Part shown: piece by piece, positions 27,236 through 35,801 of the stretch
How positions within the stretch are numbered: position 1 is the first letter of the stretch
Layout: each line of letters starts with the position of its first letter
DNA from: Bacteroidaceae bacterium
GTDB taxonomy: Bacteria > Bacteroidota > Bacteroidia > Bacteroidales > Bacteroidaceae
Assembly: GCA_017547165.1 (NCBI GenBank)
Contig: JAFYQK010000001.1
Coordinates: forward strand, 31,422 to 95,421
Length of the DNA: 64,000 bases
Direction of reading: 5' to 3'
Notes under the pieces: model-generated
What the model was told of the DNA's origin: nothing
What the model saw: only the letters and a program-made list of their open reading frames with translations
Database searches by the model: none
Position numbers and translations under genes: made by a program

Positions 27236-27650
27236 GTTCGGTCCATTCTATTGGAGTGAATTTGAATTCTCCGGCATCAAGGACTTTAAGGTATGTGGAT
27301 TTGTCTTTAAGATTTTTGTCTCTGACCTTGATATATTTCTTCTCTAAGGAATTTCTCTTTTTACTGAAGAATATGGTGCATGTAGTATTTGGCTGTTTCT
27401 TGAAATGCTCAATCCAAATCTGCAACTGTTGCGAATAGATACTTCGGTCGTAAAGAAAACCGGTTTTGGTTTCTATGTATGCAGGGTTAATCACCTGAAT
27501 GTCGGTGATGTATGTGATGGAGTCGGTAAAATTTGTGCTTACTCCAAAAATATAGACTTTTTGCGCTTTAGGCTTTGCTTCGGCATTTATGACATGCAGC
27601 GACAGAATAGCTATGAGGCTAATGCAAAGAATTTTGCTCCAATTTTTCAT
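27222..27650 (-). CDS. Small exported protein of unknown function
   Basis: A 142-residue protein with an N-terminal signal peptide (about 1-25, ISLIAILSLHVINAEA). The rest is basic, with no Cys in the mature part besides one near residue 95 (TTCTIFF). A beta-rich fold is likely (KVYIFGVSTNFTDSITYITD). I do not recognise the family. It is the first gene of the kinase / peptidase-like / PqqD-like operon, so it could be a substrate or a periplasmic partner. It has a promoter at 27673-27703. Confidence 0.65.
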   Translation of the reverse strand: MKNWSKILCISLIAILSLHVINAEAKPKAQKVYIFGVSTNFTDSITYITDIQVINPAYIETKTGFLYDRSIYSQQLQIWIEHFKKQPNTTCTIFFSKKRNSLEKKYIKVRDKNLKDKSTYLKVLDAGEFKFTPIEWTEHENL

Positions 27651-27672
27651 TTTAGTATATTATTATTTTGTG

Positions 27673-27703
27673 CAAAGTTACAAAATTAAGTGGAGAATAG
27701 AAA
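27673..27703 (-). promoter_or_regulatory. Promoter of the kinase/PqqD-like operon
   Basis: On the minus strand TAACTTTG (27673-27680) fits TAnnTTTG, with TTTC 19 bases upstream at 27700-27703 (one mismatch). It lies 22 bases before the ATG at 27650. Confidence 0.55.
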
Positions 27704-27779
27704 ACGCTTGCTATTAAAACATTGATTTAACAGGTTATTTGTCGGAAATGTATGCTGCAAAAGTGTTTAGAAAAAGGAA

Positions 27780-27809
27780 AGGAGGATGTAGTCTGTGCCA
27801 CATCCTCCT
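27780..27809 (-). terminator. Terminator of the DegP-like gene
   Basis: AGGAGGATGT (27780-27789) and ACATCCTCCT (27800-27809) form a perfect 10-bp stem. On the minus strand the stem is followed by TTCCTTTTTC. It lies 20 bases after the protease stop codon. Confidence 0.75.
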
Positions 27810-27829
27810 GAATGCATATATGTATAGGT

Positions 27830-29293
27830 TTATTCTTCTGCTAGATCAATAACAAAGCTTTGCTTTCTGCCACTTGGGGCAATGGCCTTGATCCAAAGGG
27901 TACGGTCAGAACTCTGGTTGGTTGTTTTAATGACTTTTTCCCAGTCTTCTGTGGTTTCAAGTCGTGTGTCATTGATATCAAGGATAATGGTGCCTTTGGT
28001 TACTCCTGCCTTTTGCATTTTGCCTTTGCGTATTGCCTTGACAACAAGGCCATATGGCAAGCCCAGACGTGATTTCTCGTCCTGAGAAAGTTCCGCAAGT
28101 GAAACTCCCATTTCGTCGACATCTACTTCTTGGATGACCTTGGTAGAGCCTTGACTGTTTTTTAAAGTGACAGTTTGGGTATGTTTTTGTTTGTTGCGTA
28201 GCCATGTTATGCTGACTTTATCACCTGGGCGATGCTGGGTGATAGCTTCCTGAAGTTCTGACATCTTGTGAACTTCCTTGCCATTGAAATGTGTGATGGC
28301 ATCTCCTTGCTGGAGACCGGCCTCTTCTGCCGCAGAACCTTGTGACACTTCGTTGACCCATATACCAGTGAGAGTGCCAAGATCGGGGGTGTTTCCTTTG
28401 GCTTTTTCGGCATCGATGTAGTTTGTTACGTCGCCACCAGAAACACCAAGAATGGCACGTTGCACTGTTCCGAAGGTTTTGAGATCGTAAACAACCTTGT
28501 TCATTATGGAAGTTGGAATAGCAAAACCATAACCGCTATAGCTACCTGTTTGCGAATATAGCATGGCATTGATGCCAACAAGTTCTCCGCGTGCATTGAC
28601 AAGGGCTCCACCAGAGTTGCCTTGGTTAATGGCGGCGTCGGTTTGAATGAAACTCTCAATACCATTAGCTCCAAGACTTCTTGCCTTGGCTGAAACAATA
28701 CCTGCTGTAACGGTGCTTGTAAGATTGAATGGATTGCCAACGGCAAGAACCCATTCGCCAATCTTGAGATTATCGCTGTTTCCAATGGGAAGTGTTGGAA
28801 AGTCTTTGCCTTCAATCTTAATGAGAGCAAGGTCGGTGATGGGATCAAGTCCAATAATTCGGCCTGAGAACTCGCGGTTGTCATTCAGTTTTACAAGTAT
28901 TTCGTCCGCACCGCCTACGACATGGTTGTTTGTTACGATGTAGCCGTCGCTTGAGATGATGACACCAGAACCGGAACCACGACTGTCTGGTTCTTTATAT
29001 TCGCGTTGCTGAGGAGTGTATCCGCGTTGACCGAAAAAGTCTCCAAAGAATTCGGCAAAAGGGTCGCGGTAGGTTATCTTGTGTGTCTTGCCGGTTTTTG
29101 TGACTTTGATATATACTACGGCGTTTACGCTCTTCTCGGCTGCATAGGTTAAATCCACATAACCTTGGGGTACCGCCATGGAAACTGTCTTTTCTTCTGT
29201 AGACTTAATGTTTGCTGGTTCTGCCGCACTCTCAGCTTTTCCTGTGCATGACATCAGGGTTGAAGCTAAAAGGATAATCAGTGTTTTCTTCAT
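27830..29293 (-). CDS. degP: DegP/HtrA family periplasmic serine protease
   Basis: A 487-residue protease with envelope protein quality-control role. The leader ends STLMSC, with Cys16 as a possible lipidation site, so it may be membrane-tethered. The trypsin-like domain (about 45-240) has the triad His124 (TNNHVV), Asp154 (PITDLALI) and Ser227 (NQGNSGGALV). Two PDZ domains follow (about 265-370 and 385-480), the first with GIWVNEVSQGSAAEEAGLQQ and the second more divergent. Length matches Bacteroidota Do-type proteases. It is monocistronic with its own terminator; a -7 box TACTTTTG lies at 29356-29363 on the minus strand. Confidence 0.93.
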   Translation of the reverse strand: MKKTLIILLASTLMSCTGKAESAAEPANIKSTEEKTVSMAVPQGYVDLTYAAEKSVNAVVYIKVTKTGKTHKITYRDPFAEFFGDFFGQRGYTPQQREYKEPDSRGSGSGVIISSDGYIVTNNHVVGGADEILVKLNDNREFSGRIIGLDPITDLALIKIEGKDFPTLPIGNSDNLKIGEWVLAVGNPFNLTSTVTAGIVSAKARSLGANGIESFIQTDAAINQGNSGGALVNARGELVGINAMLYSQTGSYSGYGFAIPTSIMNKVVYDLKTFGTVQRAILGVSGGDVTNYIDAEKAKGNTPDLGTLTGIWVNEVSQGSAAEEAGLQQGDAITHFNGKEVHKMSELQEAITQHRPGDKVSITWLRNKQKHTQTVTLKNSQGSTKVIQEVDVDEMGVSLAELSQDEKSRLGLPYGLVVKAIRKGKMQKAGVTKGTIILDINDTRLETTEDWEKVIKTTNQSSDRTLWIKAIAPSGRKQSFVIDLAEE

Positions 29294-29355
29294 AATTATA
29301 TAGATGTTTAATGTGTTTTATTTCGGGAAATGGGAAGTCGTGGTGATTGTGTTGG

Positions 29356-29363
29356 CAAAAGTA
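29356..29363 (-). promoter_or_regulatory. Probable -7 box of the DegP-like gene
   Basis: TACTTTTG on the minus strand fits TAnnTTTG, about 60 bases upstream of the ATG. The -33 position (TGAC) is a poor match, so this is a weak call. Confidence 0.4.
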
Positions 29364-29424
29364 TGAAGAAATCGATTAGGTTGTCATTTTCGTTGTCTTT
29401 ATTTAACCTTTTAATGGTGTGGGT

Positions 29425-29455
29425 TTTGCCATTTTAAGGAATATTCGTAAATTTG
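29425..29455 (+). promoter_or_regulatory. Consensus promoter of rnpB
   Basis: TTTG (29425-29428), exactly 19 bases, TAAATTTG (29448-29455). Predicted start near 29462, right at the first base-paired nucleotides of RNase P RNA. Confidence 0.8.
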
Positions 29456-29464
29456 CACACAAAG

Positions 29465-29881
29465 AAACAGTGGTTTGGCTTGTCGCTGGTCTTTTTGATT
29501 TTTAAGAAAGACGAGAGGAAAGTCCGGGCAACACAGGACAATCCGCTACCTAACGGGTAGGAACCAGTGATGGTTGGTCAGTGCAGAAGAAAATAACCGC
29601 CTATGTTTCATGGGTAAGGGTGAGAAGGTGGGGTAAGGGCCCACCAGGCGTGTGGTGACATGCGTGCTGTGCACTCCGGATGTTGAAAGTTCGCGTATAC
29701 CAGCGCAGATTCTTTTTGCAGAATTGTGAAAGGGCGAGAGGGCTGTCCGTCCGAGCTGGAGGGTAGAACGATAGAGGCTGATGGTGACATCAGTAGTGGA
29801 TAAATGACAAGCGGCGACATGTATCAAGCGATTGTTTGCTATATTGACGTGCACAGAACCCGGCTTATAGAACCGCTGCTT
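29465..29881 (+). ncRNA. rnpB: RNase P RNA (bacterial type A-like)
   Basis: The universally conserved GAGGAAAGTCCGGGC lies near 29515-29529 (P4 region), and its partner ACAGAACCCGGCTTAT near 29853-29868 closes the fold. The terminal helix P1 pairs AAACAGTGGTT (29465-29475) with AACCGCTGCTT (29871-29881), allowing G-U pairs. GGTAGGAACC and GGGTAAGGG segments between are typical. A TCTTTTTCT run follows as terminator. The RNA is the catalytic subunit processing tRNA 5' ends. Exact ends are accurate to a few bases. Confidence 0.92.
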
Positions 29882-29913
29882 CTTTTTCTAAATTATAAAA
29901 ATAAAGAATTTAT

Positions 29914-31203
29914 ATGACTTTAGAAGAAAGAATGGAGATGTGGTGGAATATTGATGAGAGCCAATGCTGTTGTTTTAAGCGTTGGGCTCTTGTGCTTTTC
30001 AAACGTATCTATATCACCATAGAACATTTTATCAATAATAATCTTGGGTCATATGCCTCGGCTTTGACATATAACACCACTCTTGCTGTTGTGCCGGTTC
30101 TGGCCATTATCTTTGCCATAGCAAGGGGATTCGGGTTTGATAATTTAATTGAGGGACGACTCCGCTCGGCTTTGGCTTCTTTCAGTCCCGAGATGACAGA
30201 GATGGTGCTTGATTTTGTGGAGCGTTACCTGCAACATACCAAGAGTGGAGTATTCCTTGGCTTTGGTCTGCTGTTGTTGTTTTATACTTTGGTGAACCTT
30301 ACATCCAACATAGAAACTGCATTCAATACTGTGTGGCAAGTTACAAACAGTCGTAATATATACAGAAGGATAACAGATTACATATCGGTGTTTTTGCTGT
30401 TGCCTATATTGATGATTATTACCAACGGTCTCAATGTAGTGATGCTGGCCTTGGAGACGTGGTTTGAGGTGACTTTGTCAATGGGTAGCACTTTCCATGT
30501 TATTGTGGTAATGTTGCCTGTCTTTGTCAGCAGTTTGGTTTTTGTGCTGCTTTATAAACTGATGCCGAATACCCATGTACGTTGGACGGCATGCATTGGT
30601 CCTGGCATTATTGCAGGCTTACTGTTCTTAGGATTGGAGTATTTTTACATTCATTATCAGATAAAACTTTCGTCATACAATGCCATTTATGGTTCGTTTG
30701 CAGCCATACCTTTGCTTTTGATTTTCATTCAGTTTACATGGTACATATGTCTAATTGGATGTCAGTTGACATATGCAAACCAGATGGTGAGGGAATATGC
30801 CTTCGAACGTTCGACAAGGGGCATGAGTAGACGGTTCAGAGATACTTTGTCTATCTTATTGGTGCGTCATATTTCAAAAGGCTTTGCAGAAGGAAAGCGT
30901 CCGCAAAGCCAACAGGAACTCTCGCACGCGACAAGATTGCCTAGTGCACTGGTAAGCGTTTTGCTGGAGGAGTTGGTTAGTGTCGGAGTATTGGCAGTGA
31001 CATACAACAACTCTGGGACAGAAATGCTTTATACTCCTGCTGTTGATATTCATAAACTGACTGTGCGAATGGTGGTGAGCAAACTGGATGCTCGTGGTAC
31101 AGAGGACTTCTCTCCATCATGGATGTTGCACAATTCAGAATGGAAACATATAAGGCATTACAGATATTACGATGTTGATGATGCCTTGATATTGGATATA
31201 TAA
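29914..31203 (+). CDS. YihY/BrkB family inner-membrane protein
   Basis: A 429-residue protein with six predicted helices in the first 300 residues, including YASALTYNTTLAVVPVLAII, FLGFGLLLLFYTLVNL and FAAIPLLLIFIQFTWYICLI. The C-terminal ~120 residues are cytosolic and read like a winged-helix domain (SHATRLPSALVSVLLEELVS). Members were once called ribonuclease BN; the nuclease role has been attributed elsewhere and this family's function is uncertain. It starts 32 bases after the rnpB 3' end without a separate promoter, so it may be expressed by read-through from rnpB. Confidence 0.9.
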   Translation: MTLEERMEMWWNIDESQCCCFKRWALVLFKRIYITIEHFINNNLGSYASALTYNTTLAVVPVLAIIFAIARGFGFDNLIEGRLRSALASFSPEMTEMVLDFVERYLQHTKSGVFLGFGLLLLFYTLVNLTSNIETAFNTVWQVTNSRNIYRRITDYISVFLLLPILMIITNGLNVVMLALETWFEVTLSMGSTFHVIVVMLPVFVSSLVFVLLYKLMPNTHVRWTACIGPGIIAGLLFLGLEYFYIHYQIKLSSYNAIYGSFAAIPLLLIFIQFTWYICLIGCQLTYANQMVREYAFERSTRGMSRRFRDTLSILLVRHISKGFAEGKRPQSQQELSHATRLPSALVSVLLEELVSVGVLAVTYNNSGTEMLYTPAVDIHKLTVRMVVSKLDARGTEDFSPSWMLHNSEWKHIRHYRYYDVDDALILDI

Positions 31204-31217
31204 CTAATTAAAACAAA

Positions 31218-31279
31218 TTGTTGACGTACCAACAATCCTTTTATGTAGTGTCATTAAAGAGTTGTTGATACGTCAACAA
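31218..31279 (+). terminator. Two tandem hairpins with the same stem
   Basis: TTGTTGACGTACCAACAA (31218-31235) and TTGTTGATACGTCAACAA (31262-31279) are two near-identical short hairpins. Each is followed by a T-rich stretch (TCCTTTT and AGTTTTTAT). They lie between two convergent genes and could stop transcription from both directions. Confidence 0.6.
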
Positions 31280-31317
31280 AGTTTTTATGTATGGTCGTAA
31301 AAATGACCTTTCGTAAT

Positions 31318-32217
31318 TTAGAATTCGTGATTGTATTCTCCATCGTAATCCAACTCAAAAACAATCTCGCCAGATTCCGATGCATAAGGAAAGAATTTGC
31401 CAGAATAGTTTGTGGCATAGTTGATTTTCATAGGAACGTTGATGAAGTTCTGTTTGCCAAGTTCTTCTCCGTTGACATCTAAGGCAGCAACACTGATATT
31501 TATATTCGCACTGTCTTCCGGCAGGAAGAAGTAAGAAGATACATATTTTATTTTTGAAGGTTCAATATTCACATCAATTGTGCGACTGAAATCCTTTATG
31601 TTGGCACAATGTTTAGTTTCGCTATTAAGGACATTACCGGCATCGGAACTGCTGATGACAAATTTACTGAGATTTGATGGTATATGTTCGTCTTTTAGAT
31701 ATACTGCAAAACGTGCAGTGCATCTTTTGAGGGATAGTGTGCGTGTATCAGAATAACTTTCGCTTACAACAATATTTTGCCGGCATAGCAGAGTGTTGGG
31801 AACCCATCCTTCACTGAAATATATACTGTCAGAACTTGCTACATGGCATTGTTGGCTGCCGTCCCATCCTAATGCAAGGATGGTGTACTTGCCATATTTC
31901 AATGTGCGGGAGAACTTGCCAAACGAGTAGTCGTCTTTGTCTTGATATTCGATACTATCAAGCAGGTTTCCATTCAGGTCATATATGCCCAAAAGTAGGT
32001 TGTCGGTGCCAGACTTTTCTGTAGCTCGTGTATCAAGTTCCTCAAAACTGTCAAGGTTAAATCCAGTGACTTTAAAGTGCATGAGTTTTTCTCCCCTTGA
32101 AGAGTCTGGTGTGCTATCTTCTTCTTCAAAACTCATAATCTGGCACGAACAGACAAACAGCATGCAACCTAAAATATATAGGAAGTGTTTTGTGAGCATT
32201 GATAAGGTTCTATTCAT
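31318..32217 (-). CDS. FimB/Mfa2-like fimbrial lipoprotein
   Basis: A 299-residue lipoprotein. The signal peptide ends at Cys25 (LFVCSC). The body has two beta-rich halves; LKRCTARFAVYLKDEHIPSN then LSKFVISSSDAG resembles the FimB/Mfa2 family of anchoring subunits in Bacteroidales. The first half contains LLLGIYDLNGNLLDSIEY and a YGKYTILALGWDGSQ turn also seen in that family. It would sit in the outer membrane as fimbrial anchor or a related surface protein. No fimbrillin gene is next to it, so assembly partners would be elsewhere. It is separated from the Wza-like gene by 80 bases. Confidence 0.65.
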   Translation of the reverse strand: MNRTLSMLTKHFLYILGCMLFVCSCQIMSFEEEDSTPDSSRGEKLMHFKVTGFNLDSFEELDTRATEKSGTDNLLLGIYDLNGNLLDSIEYQDKDDYSFGKFSRTLKYGKYTILALGWDGSQQCHVASSDSIYFSEGWVPNTLLCRQNIVVSESYSDTRTLSLKRCTARFAVYLKDEHIPSNLSKFVISSSDAGNVLNSETKHCANIKDFSRTIDVNIEPSKIKYVSSYFFLPEDSANINISVAALDVNGEELGKQNFINVPMKINYATNYSGKFFPYASESGEIVFELDYDGEYNHEF

Positions 32218-32297
32218 GGTATTATATTAAGTAAGGTATAAAAAACACACACATAAGAAGTGTTTGGTTCTTAATGTGTGTGTAATGATTATTTGGT

Positions 32298-33128
32298 TTA
32301 ACTTCCCGATTCTTTCTTGATGGCAAACACTAGAGCTACTATACTTGAGGCTAAACCGAGTATACTCGCGCCAGCACCGAGGAAAGTGTAGAAAGCACTG
32401 CTCTTAACGCCAAGACTCTTATTGGGTTCTATGTATATCATGTCGTTTTGTTGTACATAGAAAGCAGGACTATTGAAAATGTCAACATTTGTTAGATCTA
32501 AGGTAAACATTTCTCTCTTTCCATCTGTTTCGCGGAACAATTTGACTTTGGTACGAATGGAGGATTCGCTCAAATCGCCACATTGTGCCAAAACATCTAT
32601 GATTGTGTTGCGTTCACTTGTTAGATTTACCGTTTTAGGACTCTTTACGGAACCTATAACAGTCACACGTGCATTCTGTAGACGAACAGTCACTTCGGGG
32701 TCATTGATGATTTTCAGTTCCTTAACTTTATTCTCAATTGCGATAGCAGCCTCTTCGCATGTCATGTTGCCGACATAAATTCTACCAATAACAGGGAGAA
32801 TGACATAACCGCCAGTGCTAACGGTGTAGGCATATTGGTTTGATATACTATTGCCTTGCGTCATTGACGTATTGCCAGATTGACCAATTGTTACATCCTG
32901 AGAAAAAATACTCAGTAGTTCTGGTTCTGACAGACAAGTCATTTTAACCATAATCTGGTCGGCTGGTTTTAGTCTCATTTCGTAGGCTTGGCCAATTTGT
33001 TGTGCGTTGGCATATAACTGGTCAGAACCTTGGAAGTAAACAAGTTTCTTTTGACTGACGCAACTTGTAGTAATCAGGATTGTTGCCAGAAGAAACATCT
33101 GTGTCCAAAATAACAATGACTTCTTCAT
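32298..33128 (-). CDS. Wza-like polysaccharide export lipoprotein
   Basis: A 276-residue outer-membrane export protein with a lipobox ITTSC (lipid on Cys23) and the family opening KKLVYFQGSDQL. A PES domain (about 50-140: YEMRLKPADQIMVKMTC, GGYVILPVIGRIYVGNMTCE) is followed by one SLBB domain (about 150-235). A C-terminal helix (about 245-268) is a typical membrane anchor in Bacteroidota export proteins. It would form the periplasmic-to-outer-membrane channel for polysaccharide. A larger six-SLBB export protein is encoded at 59402-61888, so two export systems or two partners exist. Confidence 0.9.
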   Translation of the reverse strand: MKKSLLFWTQMFLLATILITTSCVSQKKLVYFQGSDQLYANAQQIGQAYEMRLKPADQIMVKMTCLSEPELLSIFSQDVTIGQSGNTSMTQGNSISNQYAYTVSTGGYVILPVIGRIYVGNMTCEEAAIAIENKVKELKIINDPEVTVRLQNARVTVIGSVKSPKTVNLTSERNTIIDVLAQCGDLSESSIRTKVKLFRETDGKREMFTLDLTNVDIFNSPAFYVQQNDMIYIEPNKSLGVKSSAFYTFLGAGASILGLASSIVALVFAIKKESGS

Positions 33129-33188
33129 AGTAGTTGTTTTTATAAATCTATATTTTATTTGTCTATTGCTTTTGATTACGATGAGATT

Positions 33189-33614
33189 TTAGAATTGCCA
33201 CCACTTTCGCTTATTTTGTGCATGTGCATGGTTTAAACCTTCATCAAAAGAAAGAAGTTCTGTGAGTGTCTTCTTTTCTGAGATTAAGCGATAAATTGTT
33301 CCCCAATCAGGCAAACCTCCAACATTTCTATCATCAATCCATACGTCTGCCTTAAGCTTACGTGAATAGTGGTTGTTGTACTCTTGTTCCTCCTCTGGAT
33401 AATCTTTGTTTATAGCATAGAATTCAACACCGCGTTCCTTGCACCATTGAACAGCCTCCTCCAAAAGTCTATCCTCGCGCACCGTCCAAAGAATCAACCG
33501 ATGCCCATCGTTGGCAAGCATTTTCAGTGTCTGTGTGGCAAAGGGTATTTCCTTTCCTATTTTGGGATACTCGTGTGTGACGATAGTACCATCAAAATCA
33601 ACAGCGATAGTCAT
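33189..33614 (-). CDS. Small HAD-like phosphatase
   Basis: A 141-residue protein. The N-terminal DFDGT (residues 6-10) gives the nucleophile Asp6 and acid-base Asp8 of haloacid dehalogenase enzymes. ILWTVRED (about 41-48) is motif II with a Thr. VWIDDRNVGG (about 91-100) supplies the metal-binding motif. There is no cap domain. The substrate is unknown. It starts 8 bases after the RNase Y stop codon, so it is probably co-transcribed with rny. Confidence 0.82.
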   Translation of the reverse strand: MTIAVDFDGTIVTHEYPKIGKEIPFATQTLKMLANDGHRLILWTVREDRLLEEAVQWCKERGVEFYAINKDYPEEEQEYNNHYSRKLKADVWIDDRNVGGLPDWGTIYRLISEKKTLTELLSFDEGLNHAHAQNKRKWWQF

Positions 33615-33622
33615 TCCTTTTG

Positions 33623-35170
33623 CTATTTTGCGTATGCTACTGAACGGGTTTCACGAATTACCGTGATTTTAACCTGTCCGGGGTAGGTCATCTCATTTTG
33701 AATGCGTGTGGCTATTTCCCCAGAGAGTTTTTCTGTCTGTATGTCGTCAATCTTGTCTGCGCCGACAATGACACGTAACTCACGACCTGCTTGAATAGCA
33801 TATGTCTTGGTTACGCCAGGGTACGACATCGCAATATTCTCAAGGTCTTTCAGTCGTTTGATGTATGCTTCTACAATTTCACGACGAGCACCTGGACGTG
33901 CACCACTTATGGCATCACACACCTGAACAATGGGAGCGATTAGTGATGTCATCTCCATCTCTTCATGGTGTGCCCCGATAGCATTGCAAATCTCTGCCTT
34001 TTCTTTGTATTTCTCTGCAAGCTTGGCACCATAAAGAGCATGTGGCATTTCAGGTTCCTCGTCGGGTACCTTGCCAATATCATGAAGAAGGCCTGCACGC
34101 TTAGCCTTTTTGGGATTCAGACCCAATTCACTTGCCATAACTGCACACAGGTTTGCTGTTTCGCGAGCGTGTTGCAAGAGGTTCTGACCGTATGAACTAC
34201 GATACTTCATTTTGCCGACAATACGTATGAGTTCTGGGTGCAGGCCATGAATACCTAGGTCGATGGCAGTACGCTTACCAGTTTCCATAACCTCTTCGTC
34301 AACCTGTTTCTTGACTTTTGCTACAACCTCTTCAATGCGTGCGGGATGTATTCTTCCATCGGAAACCAACTGATGCAGCGCGAGGCGGCAAATTTCGCGA
34401 CGAACTGGATCGAAAGCACTAATGACAATGGCTTCGGGTGTGTCATCAACAACGATCTCCACACCAGTTGCATTCTCAAGAGCACGGATGTTACGACCTT
34501 CTCGACCAATTACTCGTCCCTTAACCTCATCATTATCGATATGGAACACTGTTACACTATTCTCTACAGCAGTTTCAGTAGCTACGCGCTGAATGCTTTG
34601 TATTATGATGCGCTTTGCCTCCTTGTTGGCATTTATCTTAGCCTCATCCATGATGTCGTTTATATATGCCTGGGCATTGGTGCGTGCCTCATCTTTCATG
34701 GATTCTATTAGTTGTTGCTTGGCATCTTCTGCTGATAAACCAGAAAGTTCTTCAAGTTTAGTGCGCTCCTTATTTATTAAATCGGCCTGACGAGCGGTAA
34801 GCTCTTCCTCTTTCTTTTCAAGCATTCCTTGCTGGTTCTCAAGGCGGGTACGAAGAGTTTCTGCTTCCTGCTTACGGCGGTTAAGCTCATCTTGACGCTG
34901 GTTGAGTGTCATTTCGCGCTGTTTGTTGCGGTTTTCAGCCTGTTGCAACTGTTGGGTGCGTTGGTGTACCTCCTTATCTAGTTCATTTTTCTTTGCAAGG
35001 AACTTCTCTTTTACTTCCAATAGTTTCTTCTGTTTTAGGACTTCTGCTTCTTTCTTAACTTCTGCTTCCATCCTTTTCTGTTTCTGGGGCACTACAGCAA
35101 AGTACCATATGGCCCACCAAGCAATGGCAATGGCAATGCCACTAGCGATTCCAATTATTATTTCGATCAT
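33623..35170 (-). CDS. rny: Ribonuclease Y
   Basis: A 515-residue membrane-anchored endoribonuclease initiating mRNA decay. One N-terminal helix (3-26) is followed by a long coiled coil (about 28-180), a KH domain with [15 protein letters not shown] at 218-232, and an HD domain with HARETANLC and the metal site His363-Asp364 (LLHDIGKV). HHEE near 401 completes the metal site. The length is typical. The gene follows zapA by 35 bases, as commonly seen in Bacteroidota. Confidence 0.96.
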   Translation of the reverse strand: MIEIIIGIASGIAIAIAWWAIWYFAVVPQKQKRMEAEVKKEAEVLKQKKLLEVKEKFLAKKNELDKEVHQRTQQLQQAENRNKQREMTLNQRQDELNRRKQEAETLRTRLENQQGMLEKKEEELTARQADLINKERTKLEELSGLSAEDAKQQLIESMKDEARTNAQAYINDIMDEAKINANKEAKRIIIQSIQRVATETAVENSVTVFHIDNDEVKGRVIGREGRNIRALENATGVEIVVDDTPEAIVISAFDPVRREICRLALHQLVSDGRIHPARIEEVVAKVKKQVDEEVMETGKRTAIDLGIHGLHPELIRIVGKMKYRSSYGQNLLQHARETANLCAVMASELGLNPKKAKRAGLLHDIGKVPDEEPEMPHALYGAKLAEKYKEKAEICNAIGAHHEEMEMTSLIAPIVQVCDAISGARPGARREIVEAYIKRLKDLENIAMSYPGVTKTYAIQAGRELRVIVGADKIDDIQTEKLSGEIATRIQNEMTYPGQVKITVIRETRSVAYAK

Positions 35171-35205
35171 TTTGATTTAAGTGATAAATATGTTTATATA
35201 AAGGA

Positions 35206-35496
35206 TTATTTTTTTTCTAATTTTTGTTCTATATCATCAATCAATGGTTTTAACCTCTCAATGATAGAGGAGTCGTTGTTTGACTCAAGTGCATGCTGAA
35301 GTCTTACCGCAATATCAAGCATACTCAATATCATATAGCGCTCTGTCGCAAGTCCCTTATAGTTGTTGGTGTAGAAAGCATAGCGTTCCTTCATCAACTT
35401 TTCTGCATTGCGATAAAGGTGCTCATCCTTGCGATTTACGGTCATTGGTAAATCCCATGAACCAAATCTGATGGTAATTTTCTGCTTGTCTTCCAT
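35206..35496 (-). CDS. zapA: Cell division protein ZapA
   Basis: A 96-residue ZapA-like protein that bundles FtsZ. The N-terminal domain shows KITIRFGSWDLPMTVNRKDE, and ATERYMILSMLDIAVRLQHA in the helical part, followed by a C-terminal helix for tetramerisation. It lies 3 bases downstream of a small coiled-coil gene and 35 upstream of rny, so it belongs to the rny operon. Short but consistent with the family. Confidence 0.88.
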   Translation of the reverse strand: MEDKQKITIRFGSWDLPMTVNRKDEHLYRNAEKLMKERYAFYTNNYKGLATERYMILSMLDIAVRLQHALESNNDSSIIERLKPLIDDIEQKLEKK

Positions 35497-35499
35497 AAA

Positions 35500-35799
35500 T
35501 TATTGGACCTTAAGGGTTGCTAAACATTTATCAACTGACGCAATCATCTTATTGATGCGTTTGCGTGTACTGCGCAATTCATCATCATCAACCATGTCAA
35601 TCAGTCTTGCCATTTTAAGTCGTGCATATTTTTCTTCAAGGTTATGATTTTCTTCTTCCAGACTTTGGCAACGTTGTCTTTGTTCTGCAAGTTTTTCTTC
35701 GGTTTCTTGAAGTTGTTTCTGCAACTTGTCATATTGCAGAAGCATCTGGCGTGTACGTGTCTCTAAACGAGTGACTATTGCTATGGTTTCCTGATTCAT
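35500..35799 (-). CDS. Small coiled-coil protein next to zapA
   Basis: A 99-residue protein that is almost wholly helical: residues about 5-65 show heptad spacing (LQKQLQETEEKLAEQRQRC then QSLEEENHNLEEKY) followed by a short basic C-terminal part. There is no signal peptide. The size, coiled-coil nature and position directly before zapA resemble a ZapB-like division partner, but sequence similarity to ZapB is not claimed. Gaps of 2 and 3 bases bind it to both neighbours in one operon. Confidence 0.75.
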   Translation of the reverse strand: MNQETIAIVTRLETRTRQMLLQYDKLQKQLQETEEKLAEQRQRCQSLEEENHNLEEKYARLKMARLIDMVDDDELRSTRKRINKMIASVDKCLATLKVQ

Positions 35800-35801
35800 G
35801 C

